A stretch of DNA of 64,000 nt from Pelagimonas sp. (GCA_025210265.1 JAOASD010000036.1:1-64000), one strand, 5' to 3'. Positions 8,725 to 18,137 are shown, counted from the stretch's first letter. The notes: a model not told the origin generated them from the letters alone. Translations and numbers: made by a program.

Positions 8725-9485
8725 TGCTGCGCCTTGCCCTGTCCCTGCTGCTGCTGTTTGCGTTCAAAGCCCAGGCCGAAGAGGTCGTGCTGGGGCTCAG
8801 CCGCGACAATGTTTCGATCTCGACCTCGTTCAACGGCGATGAAATCCTGATTTTCGGCGCCATCAAACGACAGGAACCCATTCCCGAGGACGGCCCCATT
8901 CAGGTGATCATCACAGTGGCCGGACCGGATCAGCCCCTGACCGTCCGACGCAAAGAAAAACGCTTTGGCATCTGGGTCAACACCGAAGCGGTCGAGATCG
9001 ACGCTGCCCCGTCCTTTTACTCCATCGCCACCTCGGCCCCGCTGGCCGAAGCCATCAATGACACCGAAGACCTGCGCCATCAGATCACCATCCCCCGCGC
9101 GATCCGCTCTGTTGGCGCGCCGATGCAAATCGAAAACGCCCAACCCTTTGCCGAGGCCGTGATCCGCATCCGCGAAAACAGCGGGGCCTATCAGCTGCGC
9201 GAAAACACCGTGACCCTGACCCAGTCGACCCTGTTTCACACCGCCATCCAGATGCCCGCCGACCTGACCGAAGGCCAGTACCCGACGCGCATCTTCCTGA
9301 CCCGAAACGGGCAGGTGCTGGACATGTATGAAACCGGGATCGACGTGCGCAAAGTCGGGTTGGAACGCTGGCTTTACACGCTGTCACGCCAGCAGCCGCT
9401 GCTTTACGGGCTGATGTCGCTGGCCATCGCCATTGCCGCCGGCTGGGGCGCATCGACAGCCTTTCGTATGATGAGATCAGGATGA
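8724..9485 (+). CDS. TIGR02186-like exported, membrane-anchored protein
   Basis: The 253-residue product has an N-terminal signal sequence (MLRLALSLLLLFAFKAQAEE), a periplasmic beta-rich body and one C-terminal membrane helix (about 225-247) with a short basic tail. The body opens LGLSRDNVSISTSFNGDEILIFGAI, which matches my memory of the TIGR02186 family, genes of unknown function next to TauE/SafE permeases. The gene overlaps both neighbours (TGATG with the permease, ATGA with the thioesterase). It may act as a periplasmic partner of the permease, but this is inferred from context alone. Confidence 0.75.
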   Translation: MLRLALSLLLLFAFKAQAEEVVLGLSRDNVSISTSFNGDEILIFGAIKRQEPIPEDGPIQVIITVAGPDQPLTVRRKEKRFGIWVNTEAVEIDAAPSFYSIATSAPLAEAINDTEDLRHQITIPRAIRSVGAPMQIENAQPFAEAVIRIRENSGAYQLRENTVTLTQSTLFHTAIQMPADLTEGQYPTRIFLTRNGQVLDMYETGIDVRKVGLERWLYTLSRQQPLLYGLMSLAIAIAAGWGASTAFRMMRSG

Positions 9486-9916
9486 CCAAACGCCAACCCG
9501 AACCGCGCAGCGCCTATGCTGCCTTTCTTGACCTGCCCACCCGCTGGCTGGACAATGATGAATACGGGCATATGAACAACGCGACTTACCTGTCGCTGAT
9601 CGACACCGCGGTCAGCCTCTGGCAATTGAACAACGGGCTGAATATCCGCGGCCCGGAAAAACTGCGCTTTCTGGTGATTGAAACCGGCATCCGCTATTTT
9701 TCCGAGGCAGGGTTTCCCGACCTGATCCATGCGGGGCTGCGCCTTGGCCATCTGGGCAATTCCTCTCTGCGGTTCGAAGTCGGGCTGTTTCGTAATAACG
9801 AGGATCAGACCTGCGCCGAAGGCTTCTTTGCCGAAGTGCTGACCGACAATGACAGCCAGCCGATCCCGATCCCAGATCCCGTGCGGGCAAAACTGACGCC
9901 GCTGATCCTTGGCTGA
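9482..9916 (+). CDS. hotdog-fold acyl-CoA thioesterase (4HBT/YbgC-like)
   Basis: The product has 144 residues. The family motif is YGHMNNATYLSLIDTA (about 22-37), where an Asp or Asn and the following helix form the active site. Here the first catalytic position reads DNDEYGHMNN, as in fungal-like and alphaproteobacterial thioesterases. The reaction is hydrolysis of an acyl-CoA to free acid and CoA in the cytosol. It overlaps the preceding gene by four bases, so it is the last gene of the permease operon, although no functional link is evident. Confidence 0.85.
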   Translation: MTKRQPEPRSAYAAFLDLPTRWLDNDEYGHMNNATYLSLIDTAVSLWQLNNGLNIRGPEKLRFLVIETGIRYFSEAGFPDLIHAGLRLGHLGNSSLRFEVGLFRNNEDQTCAEGFFAEVLTDNDSQPIPIPDPVRAKLTPLILG

Positions 9917-10079
9917 GCGGCCTGTTTCTCTGCTTTCATAAATACCCCTGCACAGCGCACCCGCCTATGCGCCCAGTTGTGGAATTTGCGCCACGCCTGA
10001 CCGCAGCCGATCCCCCCGACGCGCGGTTCTTGGGGCGGCGACCTTGTAAGCACGTCACCGCCATTCTACATGAGCCAAC
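9917..10079 (+). repeat. intergenic region holding a copy of the CCTGTTTCTCTGCTTT element
   Basis: CCTGTTTCTCTGCTTT at 9921-9936 is an exact 16-base match to 15029-15044, and AAATACCCCTG follows in line with AAATACTCCTG in the other copy. This is a half-copy of a short dispersed intergenic element. The remainder should hold the promoter of the S49 peptidase gene. Confidence 0.5.
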
Positions 10080-10877
10080 ATGAAACGCTGGATCCCCTTT
10101 CTGAAATCGACCCCGTCGGTCGCGGTTGTGCGCCTGCAGGGGGCCATTGCCTCGGGTGGGCGCGGCAGCCTGTCGGATCGCAGCACCGCCCCGCTGCTGG
10201 AACGCGCCTTTCGCAAAGGCAAACACGCCGCCGTGGCGCTGGAAATCAATTCGCCGGGCGGATCGCCGGTGCAATCCTCGCTGATCGGCAGCCGCATTCG
10301 CCGCCTGTCCGAAGAAACCGGCATCCCCGTCTTTGCCTTTGTCGAAGATGTGGCGGCCTCGGGTGGCTATTGGCTGGCCTCTGCCGCCGATGAAATCATC
10401 GTGGATGACAGTTCTATTCTGGGATCTATCGGCGTGATCTCTGCCGGGTTTGGCGCGCATGTTTTCCTGCAACGCCAGGGGATTGAGCGCCGTGTGCACA
10501 CGGCCGGAAAATCCAAATCCATGCTGGACCCGTTCAAACCGGAAAACAAGGACGACGTGGCCCGGCTGGATCGCCTGCTGGAACAGCTGCATGAAAATTT
10601 CATCGCCCATGTCAAATCCCGGCGCGACGGCAAACTGGCCGACAACCCGGATCTGTTCACCGGCGAGGTCTGGATTGGCCGTCACGCGGTAGACCAGGGG
10701 CTGGCCGACAGTGTCGGCCATCTGAAACCGGTGATGAAAGCGCGGTTCGGCAAAAAGGTTCGCTTTCGCCGCTATGAGCAAAAGAAACCCCTGATGCCGC
10801 GCCTTGGCCTGTCCATGGCGCGCGGCGCGCTGGCCGAAATCGAGGAACGCGCCGAATTTGCGCGGTTTGGCCTCTGA
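10080..10877 (+). CDS. S49 family serine peptidase (SppA/SohB type)
   Basis: This 265-residue protein is of the short SppA class. The ClpP-like core is visible: strand and turn ALEINSPGGSPVQSS (about 54-68), then the nucleophile loop DVAASGGYWLASAADEIIVD (Ser near residue 95) and the oxyanion region SILGSIGVISAGFG. A Lys further on serves as general base in the family. Such enzymes cleave leftover signal peptides or membrane protein fragments. There is no N-terminal membrane segment, unlike E. coli SppA or SohB, so it may be cytoplasmic or peripheral. The next small gene starts two bases after its stop. Confidence 0.88.
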   Translation: MKRWIPFLKSTPSVAVVRLQGAIASGGRGSLSDRSTAPLLERAFRKGKHAAVALEINSPGGSPVQSSLIGSRIRRLSEETGIPVFAFVEDVAASGGYWLASAADEIIVDDSSILGSIGVISAGFGAHVFLQRQGIERRVHTAGKSKSMLDPFKPENKDDVARLDRLLEQLHENFIAHVKSRRDGKLADNPDLFTGEVWIGRHAVDQGLADSVGHLKPVMKARFGKKVRFRRYEQKKPLMPRLGLSMARGALAEIEERAEFARFGL

Positions 10878-10878
10878 G

Positions 10879-11047
10879 GTGGTCGTTAAAATCGTCACCT
10901 TTTTTCTGATTTTCATCGTCGTACTGGGCATGTTTGGCAAGCTGCGCCTGCCGGGTCAAAAGAAACTGGATAAGGCGCGCTGCCCCTCGTGCGGCCGCTT
11001 CAAGATTGGCCGGGGCCCCTGTGGCTGCGGTAAGGGAAAGGGCTGAC
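10879..11047 (+). CDS. small membrane-anchored zinc-ribbon protein
   Basis: The 55-residue product (coding ends at 11046) begins at GTG 10879, immediately after the S49 peptidase stop. One hydrophobic helix (KIVTFFLIFIVVLGMFG) is followed by a basic linker and a compact Cys motif CPSCGRFKIGRGPCGCGKG, four cysteines in two CxxC/CxC pairs that suggest a zinc ribbon or knuckle. The longer upstream frame overlaps the peptidase and does not look like protein. No function is known to me. Its tight position suggests co-expression with the peptidase and the exchanger that begins two bases later. Confidence 0.65.
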
Positions 11048-11998
11048 ATGGTCTTTGTCTTTGCAGTGCTGGGTCTGGGGATCCTGCTATTGGCCGGGGA
11101 TGCGCTGGTCAAAGGGGCGGTGAACCTGTCGCTGCGCGTGGGGATCCCCGCGCTGATCGTCAGCCTGACCATCGTGGCCTTTGGCACCTCGGCCCCGGAA
11201 CTGCTGATTTCCATCCAGGCCGCATTCGAAGGTGTGCCTGGCATCGCCTTTGGCAATGTGATCGGATCCAACACCGCCAATGTGTTGCTGGTGCTGGGCG
11301 TGCCTGCACTGATCACCGTGCTGCACACATCCACCTGTGACACGCGCAAAAGCTATGTCCAGATGATGGGGGCCACTGCACTGTTCGTGGCGCTGGCGTT
11401 TCGCGGCGTCTTTGACCGGTTTTCCGCGGCCGTTCTGCTGATGGTGCTGGGCGGGTTCCTGTGGAGCCAGATGCGCGACGCCATGAGCCACCGCAAATCC
11501 TGCGATCAGGCCACGGATCTGGAAGAGCCAGAAGGCGCGGACCCGGACATGCCCTGGTGGAAAATCCTGCTCTATCTGGGGCTGGGGCTGGTCGGTCTGC
11601 CCATTGGTGCCGATCTGCTGGTGGACAGCGCCGAAGAGATCGCCCGCATGTATGGCGTGTCCGATACGGTGATTGGCCTGACACTGGTCGCACTGGGCAC
11701 GTCGCTGCCCGAACTGGCCACAACCGTGATGGCGGCTCTGCGCAAACAGGCGGATGTGGCCATCGGCAATGTGATCGGGTCGAACATGTTCAACCTGCTG
11801 GCCATTATTGGCGTGGCAACCCTGATCAAACCCATGCCGATTGATCGCTCTTTGCTGGAATTTGACATCTGGGTGATGGTCGGTGCCTCTGCGGTCCTGG
11901 CTCCGTTCATCTTTTTCAAGCTGGACCTGGGCAAGATCTGGGGCGCGCTCTTGACCGGGCTTTATCTGGCTTATGTCATGGTGGTGTTGAACAGCTGA
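11048..11998 (+). CDS. calcium/sodium antiporter (CaCA family, YrbG-like)
   Basis: A 316-residue integral membrane protein with about ten helices and the two alpha-repeats of the CaCA family. The first is AFGTSAPELLISIQAAFEG...GNVIGSNTANVLLVLG (about 42-82), the second GTSLPELATTVMAALRKQ...GNVIGSNMFNLLAIIG (about 217-256). The acidic residues in GTSxPE bind the cation. It should exchange Ca2+ for Na+ or H+ across the inner membrane. A loop of charged residues near the middle (about 140-170) separates the halves. It begins almost at the stop of the zinc-ribbon gene. Confidence 0.92.
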   Translation: MVFVFAVLGLGILLLAGDALVKGAVNLSLRVGIPALIVSLTIVAFGTSAPELLISIQAAFEGVPGIAFGNVIGSNTANVLLVLGVPALITVLHTSTCDTRKSYVQMMGATALFVALAFRGVFDRFSAAVLLMVLGGFLWSQMRDAMSHRKSCDQATDLEEPEGADPDMPWWKILLYLGLGLVGLPIGADLLVDSAEEIARMYGVSDTVIGLTLVALGTSLPELATTVMAALRKQADVAIGNVIGSNMFNLLAIIGVATLIKPMPIDRSLLEFDIWVMVGASAVLAPFIFFKLDLGKIWGALLTGLYLAYVMVVLNS

Positions 11999-12009
11999 CG
12001 AGGCCCCCC

Positions 12010-12810
12010 GTGGCACATTCCCATACCGCCCCGAAACGCGCATTGATCACCGGAGGCGCGCGCCGTCTGGGAAAAGCCATGGCCCTGTATCTGGCCCAGC
12101 GTGGCCATGACATCGCCCTGCATTATGCCAGTTCCCATGACGACGCCAACGCCACAGTGGCGCAGATCCGTGCCATGGGACGGCAGGCTGTCGCCCTGCA
12201 GGCGGATCTGCTGGACGAAGAGCAAACCGAAACCCTGATCCCCCGCGCCAGCGCCGCATTGGGCGGACCGTTGACCACGCTGGTCAACAACGCCTCTATC
12301 TTTGAGCGAGACACGCTGGACACAGCCACCCGCGCCAGCTGGGACCGACATATGGACAGCAATCTGCGCGCGCCTTTTGTGCTGATCCAGCAATTTGCCG
12401 CCGCGCTGCCCCCCGCCCTGCCCGATGAAAATGAGGAACCGCGCGCGCAGGGGCTGATCGTCAATATGGTGGATCAGCGGGTGCGCAACCTGACCCCGGA
12501 TTTCACCAGCTACACCATCGCGAAAATGGGGCTATGGGCGCTGACGCAGACCGCAGCTCAGGCGCTGGCCCCCCATGCGCGGGTCAACGCGATCGGCCCC
12601 GGCCCGACCCTGAAAAACGCCCGCCAACGCGATGCGGATTTTGCGCAGCAGCGCAGCGCCACGATCCTGAAACGTGGTGCGGACCCGCAGGAAATCACCG
12701 CCGCTTTGGGCTATTTTCTGGATGCACCGGGGGTCACGGGCCAGTTAATCTGCGTCGATGGCGGGCAGCATCTGAACTGGCAGACACCGGACAATTTGGC
12801 CCCGGAATAG
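12010..12810 (+). CDS. short-chain dehydrogenase/reductase, pteridine reductase-like
   Basis: This 266-residue Rossmann-fold enzyme has the cofactor motif TGGARRLGKAMALYLAQRG (about 14-32). The arginine-bearing TGGxRRxG form is typical of the pteridine reductase/FolM branch and favours NADPH. NNAS marks the fourth strand (about 94-97). The catalytic Tyr-x-x-x-Lys appears as YTIAKMGL, with MVDQRV in place of the usual Ser region, also as in FolM. Start is GTG 12010 with GAGG upstream. A likely role is dihydrobiopterin or dihydromonapterin reduction. Confidence 0.8.
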   Translation: MAHSHTAPKRALITGGARRLGKAMALYLAQRGHDIALHYASSHDDANATVAQIRAMGRQAVALQADLLDEEQTETLIPRASAALGGPLTTLVNNASIFERDTLDTATRASWDRHMDSNLRAPFVLIQQFAAALPPALPDENEEPRAQGLIVNMVDQRVRNLTPDFTSYTIAKMGLWALTQTAAQALAPHARVNAIGPGPTLKNARQRDADFAQQRSATILKRGADPQEITAALGYFLDAPGVTGQLICVDGGQHLNWQTPDNLAPE

Positions 12811-13104
12811 GTATCCCCTACGTAAGTTTTGCACCGGCGCCAGCGCGGTTACAAAAGCGTTACAAAATTCTTAACATTCTCAACAACTTGCGATGTGATG
12901 AGTTTTTTATTAAGCATTATCAAGGGTTTGCAAAATCGCACAAAAAATAGGCATCGCTCAGAAGTTAGTTGTTTACAAAGAAAAAATCGACTTGGCCCGG
13001 TTTTGCCTACAGACTTATCCCCAGAAACCGTGGATGTAATCCCTCTTGATTCAACGCGCCTCGCATTGCAGCCATAACAAAGAATCGGAATATGTCGGCA
13101 CCCC
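12811..13104. other. AT-rich intergenic region upstream of uvrC
   Basis: This 294-base region is strikingly poorer in G+C than both flanks. It has a near-repeat TTACAAAAGCGTTACAAAA (about 12849-12867), runs of T (GAGTTTTTTATTAAG) and A, and CTTATCCCCAG (about 13015-13025), one base from a DnaA box. Short open frames cross it but have no ribosome site or family resemblance. It probably holds the uvrC promoter. Nothing else can be assigned. Confidence 0.4.
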
Positions 13105-14958
13105 ATGACTGAACCTGCGAAACCCGGCCATCAGATCATTCATGATTATCTGAAAACCCTGGACCACAGTCCGGGGGTGTATCGCATGTTGGATGACCAA
13201 TCTCGGGTGCTGTATGTGGGCAAAGCCCGGCATCTGCGCAACCGCGTGTCCAACTATGCGCGCCCCACAGGACACTCAAGACGCATCGAACGGATGATCT
13301 CGGAAACGCGGTCGATGATGTTCCTCACCACGCGCACCGAAACCGAGGCGCTGCTGCTGGAACAGAACCTGATCAAGCAGCTGAAACCGAAATACAACGT
13401 GCTGCTGCGTGATGACAAAAGTTTCCCGAATATTCTGGTAACGGATCACGGCTTTCCGATGATCAAAAAGCACCGCGGCGCAAAACGCGAGCGCGGCCAA
13501 TATTACGGCCCCTTTGCCAGTGGTGGCGCGGTGAACCGGGTGCTGAGCCAGCTGCAAAAGGGGTTTCAGCTGCGCAATTGCACGGATTCCGTGTTTGAAA
13601 CCCGCACCCGCCCCTGCCTGCAATACCAGATCAAACGCTGCAGCGCGCCCTGCGTCGGCAAAATCTCCGAGGCCGAATACCGCACCAGCGTGCGCGACGC
13701 GCAGCGGTTCCTGTCCGGCAAATCCACCAAGATCCAGGAAGAGCTGGCCGCCGAGATGATGAAAGCCTCGGACGAGATGGAATTTGAACGCGCCGCCGCG
13801 CTGCGCGACCGGATCCGCGCGCTGACCCAAGTGCAGACCGCGCAGGGCATCAACCCGCAATCGGTCGAAGAGGCCGACATCATCGCCCTGCATCTGGAAA
13901 AGGGCCGGGCCTGTGTGCAGGTGTTTTTCATCCGCGCCAACCAGAACTGGGGCAACCGCGATTTCTATCCCCGCGTGGGCGAGGATGTCAGCGCCTCTGA
14001 GGTGATGGAGGCGTTTATGGGCCAGTTCTACGATCAGAAAGAGCCCGCCCGCCAGATCCTGCTATCCCACGGGATCGAGGATGACGATCTGATGTCCGCC
14101 GCGCTGAGCGCAAAGCTGGGCCGCAAGGTCGAACTGATCGTGCCCCAGCGCGGCATCAAGGCCGAGCTGGTCGAAGGCGCAGCGCGCAATGCCCGCGAAA
14201 GCCTGGCGCGGAAAATGTCGGAAACCGCAACACAGGCGAAACTGCTGCGCGGCCTGGCCGAGGCCTTTGATCTCGACGCCCCACCGCAGCGCATCGAGGT
14301 CTATGACAACAGCCATATCCAGGGCGCCCATGCGGTCGGCGCGATGATTGTCGCGGGGCCCGAAGGGTTCATGAAAAACCAATACCGCAAGTTCAACATC
14401 AAGGGCGAAGAGCTGACCCCCGGCGACGATTTCGGCATGATGAAAGAGGTGCTGTCCCGCCGCCTGAAACGCCTGTTGAAAGACGACCCAGACCGGAACA
14501 ACGGCCTCTGGCCTGACCTGCTGCTGATCGACGGCGGCGCCGGCCAGATCTCCGCCGTGGCGGAAATCATGCGTGAACACGGGGTCGACGACCTCCCCTT
14601 TGTCGGCGTCGCCAAAGGCGTGGACCGCAATGCGGGCAAAGAGGAATTCCACCGCACGGGCCAGCACGCCTTTGCCCTGCGCCACAACGATCCGGTGCTG
14701 TATTTTGTGCAGCGCCTGCGCGACGAAGCCCACCGCTTTGCCATCGGCACCCACCGCGCCAAACGCGCGAAAAACACCATGGCCAACCCGCTGGACGAAA
14801 TTTCCGGCGTCGGGGCCGCGCGCAAACGCGCCCTGCTGGCCCATTTCGGATCTGCCAAGGCCGTCAGCCGCGCCAACCTCGCCGATCTGCGCGCGGTGGA
14901 TGGCATTTCCGAAAGCCTCGCCGAACGGGTCTACGCGCATTTCCACGAAAAGGGCTGA
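13105..14958 (+). CDS. uvrC: excinuclease ABC subunit C
   Basis: The 617-residue product has the full UvrC architecture. An N-terminal GIY-YIG nuclease (about 18-97; [28 protein letters not shown]) makes the 3' incision. A UVR/UvrB-binding helix lies at about 203-238. The RNase H-like nuclease has [20 protein letters not shown] near 398-417 and LLIDGGAGQ near 475-483 and makes the 5' incision. Tandem helix-hairpin-helix motifs ([33 protein letters not shown]) end the protein. It works with UvrA/UvrB in nucleotide excision repair. Length and all domains are normal. Confidence 0.97.
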   Translation: MTEPAKPGHQIIHDYLKTLDHSPGVYRMLDDQSRVLYVGKARHLRNRVSNYARPTGHSRRIERMISETRSMMFLTTRTETEALLLEQNLIKQLKPKYNVLLRDDKSFPNILVTDHGFPMIKKHRGAKRERGQYYGPFASGGAVNRVLSQLQKGFQLRNCTDSVFETRTRPCLQYQIKRCSAPCVGKISEAEYRTSVRDAQRFLSGKSTKIQEELAAEMMKASDEMEFERAAALRDRIRALTQVQTAQGINPQSVEEADIIALHLEKGRACVQVFFIRANQNWGNRDFYPRVGEDVSASEVMEAFMGQFYDQKEPARQILLSHGIEDDDLMSAALSAKLGRKVELIVPQRGIKAELVEGAARNARESLARKMSETATQAKLLRGLAEAFDLDAPPQRIEVYDNSHIQGAHAVGAMIVAGPEGFMKNQYRKFNIKGEELTPGDDFGMMKEVLSRRLKRLLKDDPDRNNGLWPDLLLIDGGAGQISAVAEIMREHGVDDLPFVGVAKGVDRNAGKEEFHRTGQHAFALRHNDPVLYFVQRLRDEAHRFAIGTHRAKRAKNTMANPLDEISGVGAARKRALLAHFGSAKAVSRANLADLRAVDGISESLAERVYAHFHEKG

Positions 14959-15103
14959 GGGGGCGCTGCCCCCGTCCCTGCGGGACTCCCCCGGGTGTAT
15001 TTTTGAAGCAAAGAAGCCCGAGCGCGCGCCTGTTTCTCTGCTTTGGCAAATACTCCTGGGGGAGTCGCAGCTTGCTGCGGCGGGGGCAAAGCCCCCTACC
15101 CGG
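14959..15103. repeat. large imperfect inverted repeat between convergent uvrC and priA
   Basis: The left arm holds GGGGGCGCTGCCCCC, GGGACTCCCCCGGGTGTATTTT and TGAAGCAAAGAAGC; the right arm (15029-15097) holds the rough complement GCTTTGGCAAATACTCCTGGGGGAGT and GGGGGCAAAGCCCCC. It can fold into one long hairpin and lies where two genes converge, so it may act as a bidirectional terminator. The 16-base piece CCTGTTTCTCTGCTTT recurs at 9921-9936, which marks it as a dispersed element of a family. Confidence 0.6.
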
Positions 15104-17293
15104 TCAGAAAAAGCTCTGCGGGTCGATGTCGACGGCGATCCGCGTATCCCCGGTCAGGCGCAGCGGGGCGATCCAGTGCGAGATGGCGTTTTGCAGCGCG
15201 ACGCCTTTGGGCGCTTTGACCAGCAGGCGCACGCGGTGGCGGCCACGCACGCGGGCGATGGGCGCTGGGGCCGGGCCAAAGACCTGCGCGTCGATCTCGC
15301 GCAGCACGCCATCATTGCGCGCCAATGTGTTGCCGATATCGAAAAGCTGCGCAGACTCCGGGCCGGACAGGATGATCCCGGCGAGGCGGCCAAAGGGCGG
15401 CATACCTGAGGCCCGGCGTTCATCGGCTTCGGCCCGCCAGAACTCCTGTTCTTTGCCTGCAAGGATGGCGCGGATCACCGGGTGTTCGGGCTGATAGGTT
15501 TGCAGAAGCGCAGTGCCGGGTTTGTCGGCCCGCCCGGCGCGTCCCGCGACCTGTCGCATCAATTGAAAGGTGCGTTCCGCCGCGCGCAGGTCGGACCCTT
15601 GCAGCCCCAGATCCGCGTCGATCACGCCGACCAGCGTGAGCAGCGGAAAGTTATGCCCTTTGGCCACCAGCTGTGTGCCGATGATAATGTCTGCCCCGCC
15701 CTCGGCAATCTCTTGCACCTGTTGTTTCAACTCGCGCGCGGTGCCGTACAGGTCGGAGGACAGCACGGCGATGCGGGTGTTCGGGAACAGTTCGGCCGCC
15801 TCTTCGGCGAGGCGTTCGACACCAGGGCCGACCGGGGCCAGTTTGCCCTCGACACCGCAAGAGGGGCAGGCTTCGGGGATCGCTTGGCTTTCGCCGCATT
15901 GATGGCAGACAAGCCGGTTGAGGAACCGGTGTTCCACCATCCGCGCGTCGCAATCATTGCATCCGACCTGCTGCCCGCAGGCCCGGCACAGGGTGACCGG
16001 GGCAAAGCCACGCCGGTTGAGGAAGAACAGCACCTGCTCGCCCGCCTCGATCCGCGCCCGCGCTGCCGCCTGCAGCGTGGTCGAGATCCAGCGATTGGCG
16101 GGCAGTTTGTCGGGCCGCATGTCGATAGCGCGCATTTCCGGCAGGAGGGCCGGGCCATAGCGGCTCTCAAGTTCGAGCAGTTTGTATTTGCCGCCCTGCG
16201 CGTTGGTCCAGCTTTCCAAACTGGGCGTGGCCGAGGCCAGCACGACCTGCGCGTCCAGCAGCGAGGCGCGCAGCACCGCCATATCGCGGGCGTTATACAG
16301 CACGCCGTCCTCTTGTTTGTAGGAACTGTCATGTTCCTCATCGACCACGATCAGGCCGAGATTCTGGAACGGCAGGAACAGGGCCGAGCGCGCCCCGACC
16401 ACCAGCTGCGCCTTGCCTTCGGCCACCATGCGCCAGGCGCGGCGGCGTTCGGTCATGGTCAGACCGGAATGCCATTCCGCCGGGCGTGCGCCGAACCGCT
16501 CTTCGACGCGGTTCAGGAATTCGGCGGACAGCGCGATTTCGGGCAGCATGACCAGCGCCTGCCGGTTCTGGCGCAGGGCCTCGGCCACGGCCTCAAGGTA
16601 GACTTCGGTTTTGCCGGATCCGGTGACGCCGCGCAGCAGGGTGGTGGCGTAGCGGTGCGCCTTTTGATCTGCCTGCAGCTGGGCGGCGGCGGCGGCCTGG
16701 GCGTCGGTCAGGGTTTTGCCGGGGGTTTGCGGATCCAGATAGGGATAGGCGGTGTCGCGGGGGCTGACCTCTTCGACTATGGCACCTGAGGGCAGCAGGC
16801 CTTTGACCACCTGGGGGCTGGTGCCTGCGGCCTCGGCCAGTTCACGCAGTGTCAGGGACAGGCCACCCATTTCGGCGGCAGCTTCCATCACGCGGCGGCG
16901 GGCATCGGTCATGCGCTCCGGCGCGCCCTGCCCCGCGCGGTACACCTTTTGCATCGAGGGCGGATCGCCCAGCCCCGGCGCGCGCGTGGCAAGCCGCAGC
17001 ATATTGTTCAGCGGGGTCAGCGTGTAGGCCCCGCAGCGGCGCAGGAAATCCTGCATTTCAGCGCGCATGGGCGGCACGTCCAGCACCCGCAGGATCTGGC
17101 GGATTTTTGAGCGGTCATAATCGCCCTTGCCCGGTCCCCAGACCACGCCCTGCACCTTGCGCGGACCCAGCGGCACCTCGACAAAAGCACCCTGAAAACA
17201 CCCGCCTTCGGGCGCGCGGTAATCCAGCAGCCGGTCCAACGGCTGCGTGGTTGCCACCGCCACAAGGGCATTTTCCGCAAAGTGCTGCTGCAT
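15104..17293 (-). CDS. priA: primosomal protein N' (replication restart helicase PriA)
   Basis: The product has 729 residues. The N-terminal 3'-DNA-binding domain (about 1-100) precedes helicase lobe 1 with Walker A GVTGSGKTEVYLE (about 222-234) and the DEEH box in VVDEEHDSSYKQEDG. Eight cysteines in four CxxC-type pairs (CRACGQQVGCNDC, then CHQC and CPSC) form the zinc-binding insertion. Lobe 2 carries GTQLVAKGHNFP and QVAGRAGRADKPG. PriA reloads the replisome at stalled forks. GTG 17296 and ATG 17293 are adjacent; the ATG is chosen. The gene converges on uvrC. Confidence 0.96.
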   Translation of the reverse strand: MQQHFAENALVAVATTQPLDRLLDYRAPEGGCFQGAFVEVPLGPRKVQGVVWGPGKGDYDRSKIRQILRVLDVPPMRAEMQDFLRRCGAYTLTPLNNMLRLATRAPGLGDPPSMQKVYRAGQGAPERMTDARRRVMEAAAEMGGLSLTLRELAEAAGTSPQVVKGLLPSGAIVEEVSPRDTAYPYLDPQTPGKTLTDAQAAAAAQLQADQKAHRYATTLLRGVTGSGKTEVYLEAVAEALRQNRQALVMLPEIALSAEFLNRVEERFGARPAEWHSGLTMTERRRAWRMVAEGKAQLVVGARSALFLPFQNLGLIVVDEEHDSSYKQEDGVLYNARDMAVLRASLLDAQVVLASATPSLESWTNAQGGKYKLLELESRYGPALLPEMRAIDMRPDKLPANRWISTTLQAAARARIEAGEQVLFFLNRRGFAPVTLCRACGQQVGCNDCDARMVEHRFLNRLVCHQCGESQAIPEACPSCGVEGKLAPVGPGVERLAEEAAELFPNTRIAVLSSDLYGTARELKQQVQEIAEGGADIIIGTQLVAKGHNFPLLTLVGVIDADLGLQGSDLRAAERTFQLMRQVAGRAGRADKPGTALLQTYQPEHPVIRAILAGKEQEFWRAEADERRASGMPPFGRLAGIILSGPESAQLFDIGNTLARNDGVLREIDAQVFGPAPAPIARVRGRHRVRLLVKAPKGVALQNAISHWIAPLRLTGDTRIAVDIDPQSFF

Positions 17294-17410
17294 CACTGCC
17301 TGCTATCCGTTAGCGCCATCCCTGTACGCGCGCTTGGGGTTCCGGCGCGCGCTCTTCTGGGGTAAGACACGCGCGATCAAATGCCAAGCTTGCCAGAGGG
17401 GCACACCGCT

Positions 17411-18064
17411 ATGAAATTCTTTGTCGATACTGCCGAGGTCGATGCCATCGCCGAGCTGAACGCTCTGGGCATGGTGGATGGGGTCACCACCAACCCGTCG
17501 CTGATCGCGAAATCCGGCCGCGATATTCTGGAAGTCACCAAAGAGATCTGCGACATGGTCGAGGGCCCGGTGTCCGCCGAGGTCACCGCCACCGACGCCG
17601 ACAAGATGATCGAAGAAGGCCGCAAGCTGGCCAAGATCGCCGTCAATATCGCCGTCAAAGTGCCGCTGACCTGGGATGGCCTGAAAGCGTGTAAAGTGCT
17701 GTCGGGCGAAGGCAACATGGTCAACGTGACCCTGTGTTTCTCGGCCAATCAGGCGCTGCTGGCGGCCAAGGCGGGCGCGACCTTCATTTCGCCCTTCATC
17801 GGGCGTCTGGATGACATCAACCTGGATGGTCTGGAGCTGATCGCGGATATCCGCGAGATCTATGACAATTATGGGTTCGACACCCAAATCCTGGCCGCGT
17901 CGATCCGCAGCGCCAACCACATGAGCGAATGCGCCAAGATCGGCGCCGATGTGGCCACTGCGCCGCCGGCCGTGATCAAAGCCATGGCGAACCACATCCT
18001 GACCGACAAAGGCCTGGCCGCCTTCCTGGCCGATATCGAAAAAGCCAATATCAAGATCGTCTGA
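17411..18064 (+). CDS. tal: transaldolase, small (TalC/fructose-6-phosphate aldolase-like) type
   Basis: The 217-residue TIM barrel is of the short transaldolase class. It opens [37 protein letters not shown], with the conserved TTNPS. The Schiff-base lysine lies in [15 protein letters not shown] (about residue 85). [26 protein letters not shown] and [12 protein letters not shown] are also family segments. It interconverts sedoheptulose-7-P and fructose-6-P in the pentose phosphate pathway. AGAGGGGC precedes the ATG at 17411. A strong terminator lies downstream, so the Rieske-like gene behind it is probably transcribed separately. Confidence 0.94.
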   Translation: MKFFVDTAEVDAIAELNALGMVDGVTTNPSLIAKSGRDILEVTKEICDMVEGPVSAEVTATDADKMIEEGRKLAKIAVNIAVKVPLTWDGLKACKVLSGEGNMVNVTLCFSANQALLAAKAGATFISPFIGRLDDINLDGLELIADIREIYDNYGFDTQILAASIRSANHMSECAKIGADVATAPPAVIKAMANHILTDKGLAAFLADIEKANIKIV

Positions 18065-18076
18065 TCCGGGAATTGC

Positions 18077-18137
18077 GGTGGGTCACAGACCCACCCTACC
18101 CATCATGATGTAGGGGGGGTTCCAACCCACCGTTGCA
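18077..18137. repeat. palindromic GGTGGGT...ACCCACC dispersed element
   Basis: GGTGGGTCACAGACCCACCCTAC at 18077-18099 is itself an inverted repeat, and a second rough complement (TAGGGGGGGTTCCAACCCACC) follows after a short spacer. A close copy, with two base changes, is at 53095-53117 between cobW and cobN. It behaves as a small intergenic palindromic repeat. Confidence 0.6.

Noticed and set aside
13010-13040. Replication origin suggested by a DnaA-box-like sequence and AT-rich DNA
   Set aside because: Only one near-match box exists, and no origin-linked genes (dnaA, hemE, parAB, gidA) are nearby.
12829-13077. Small open frame in the AT-rich gap before uvrC
   Set aside because: There is no ribosome site, it overlaps the probable promoter, and the translation has no recognisable character.
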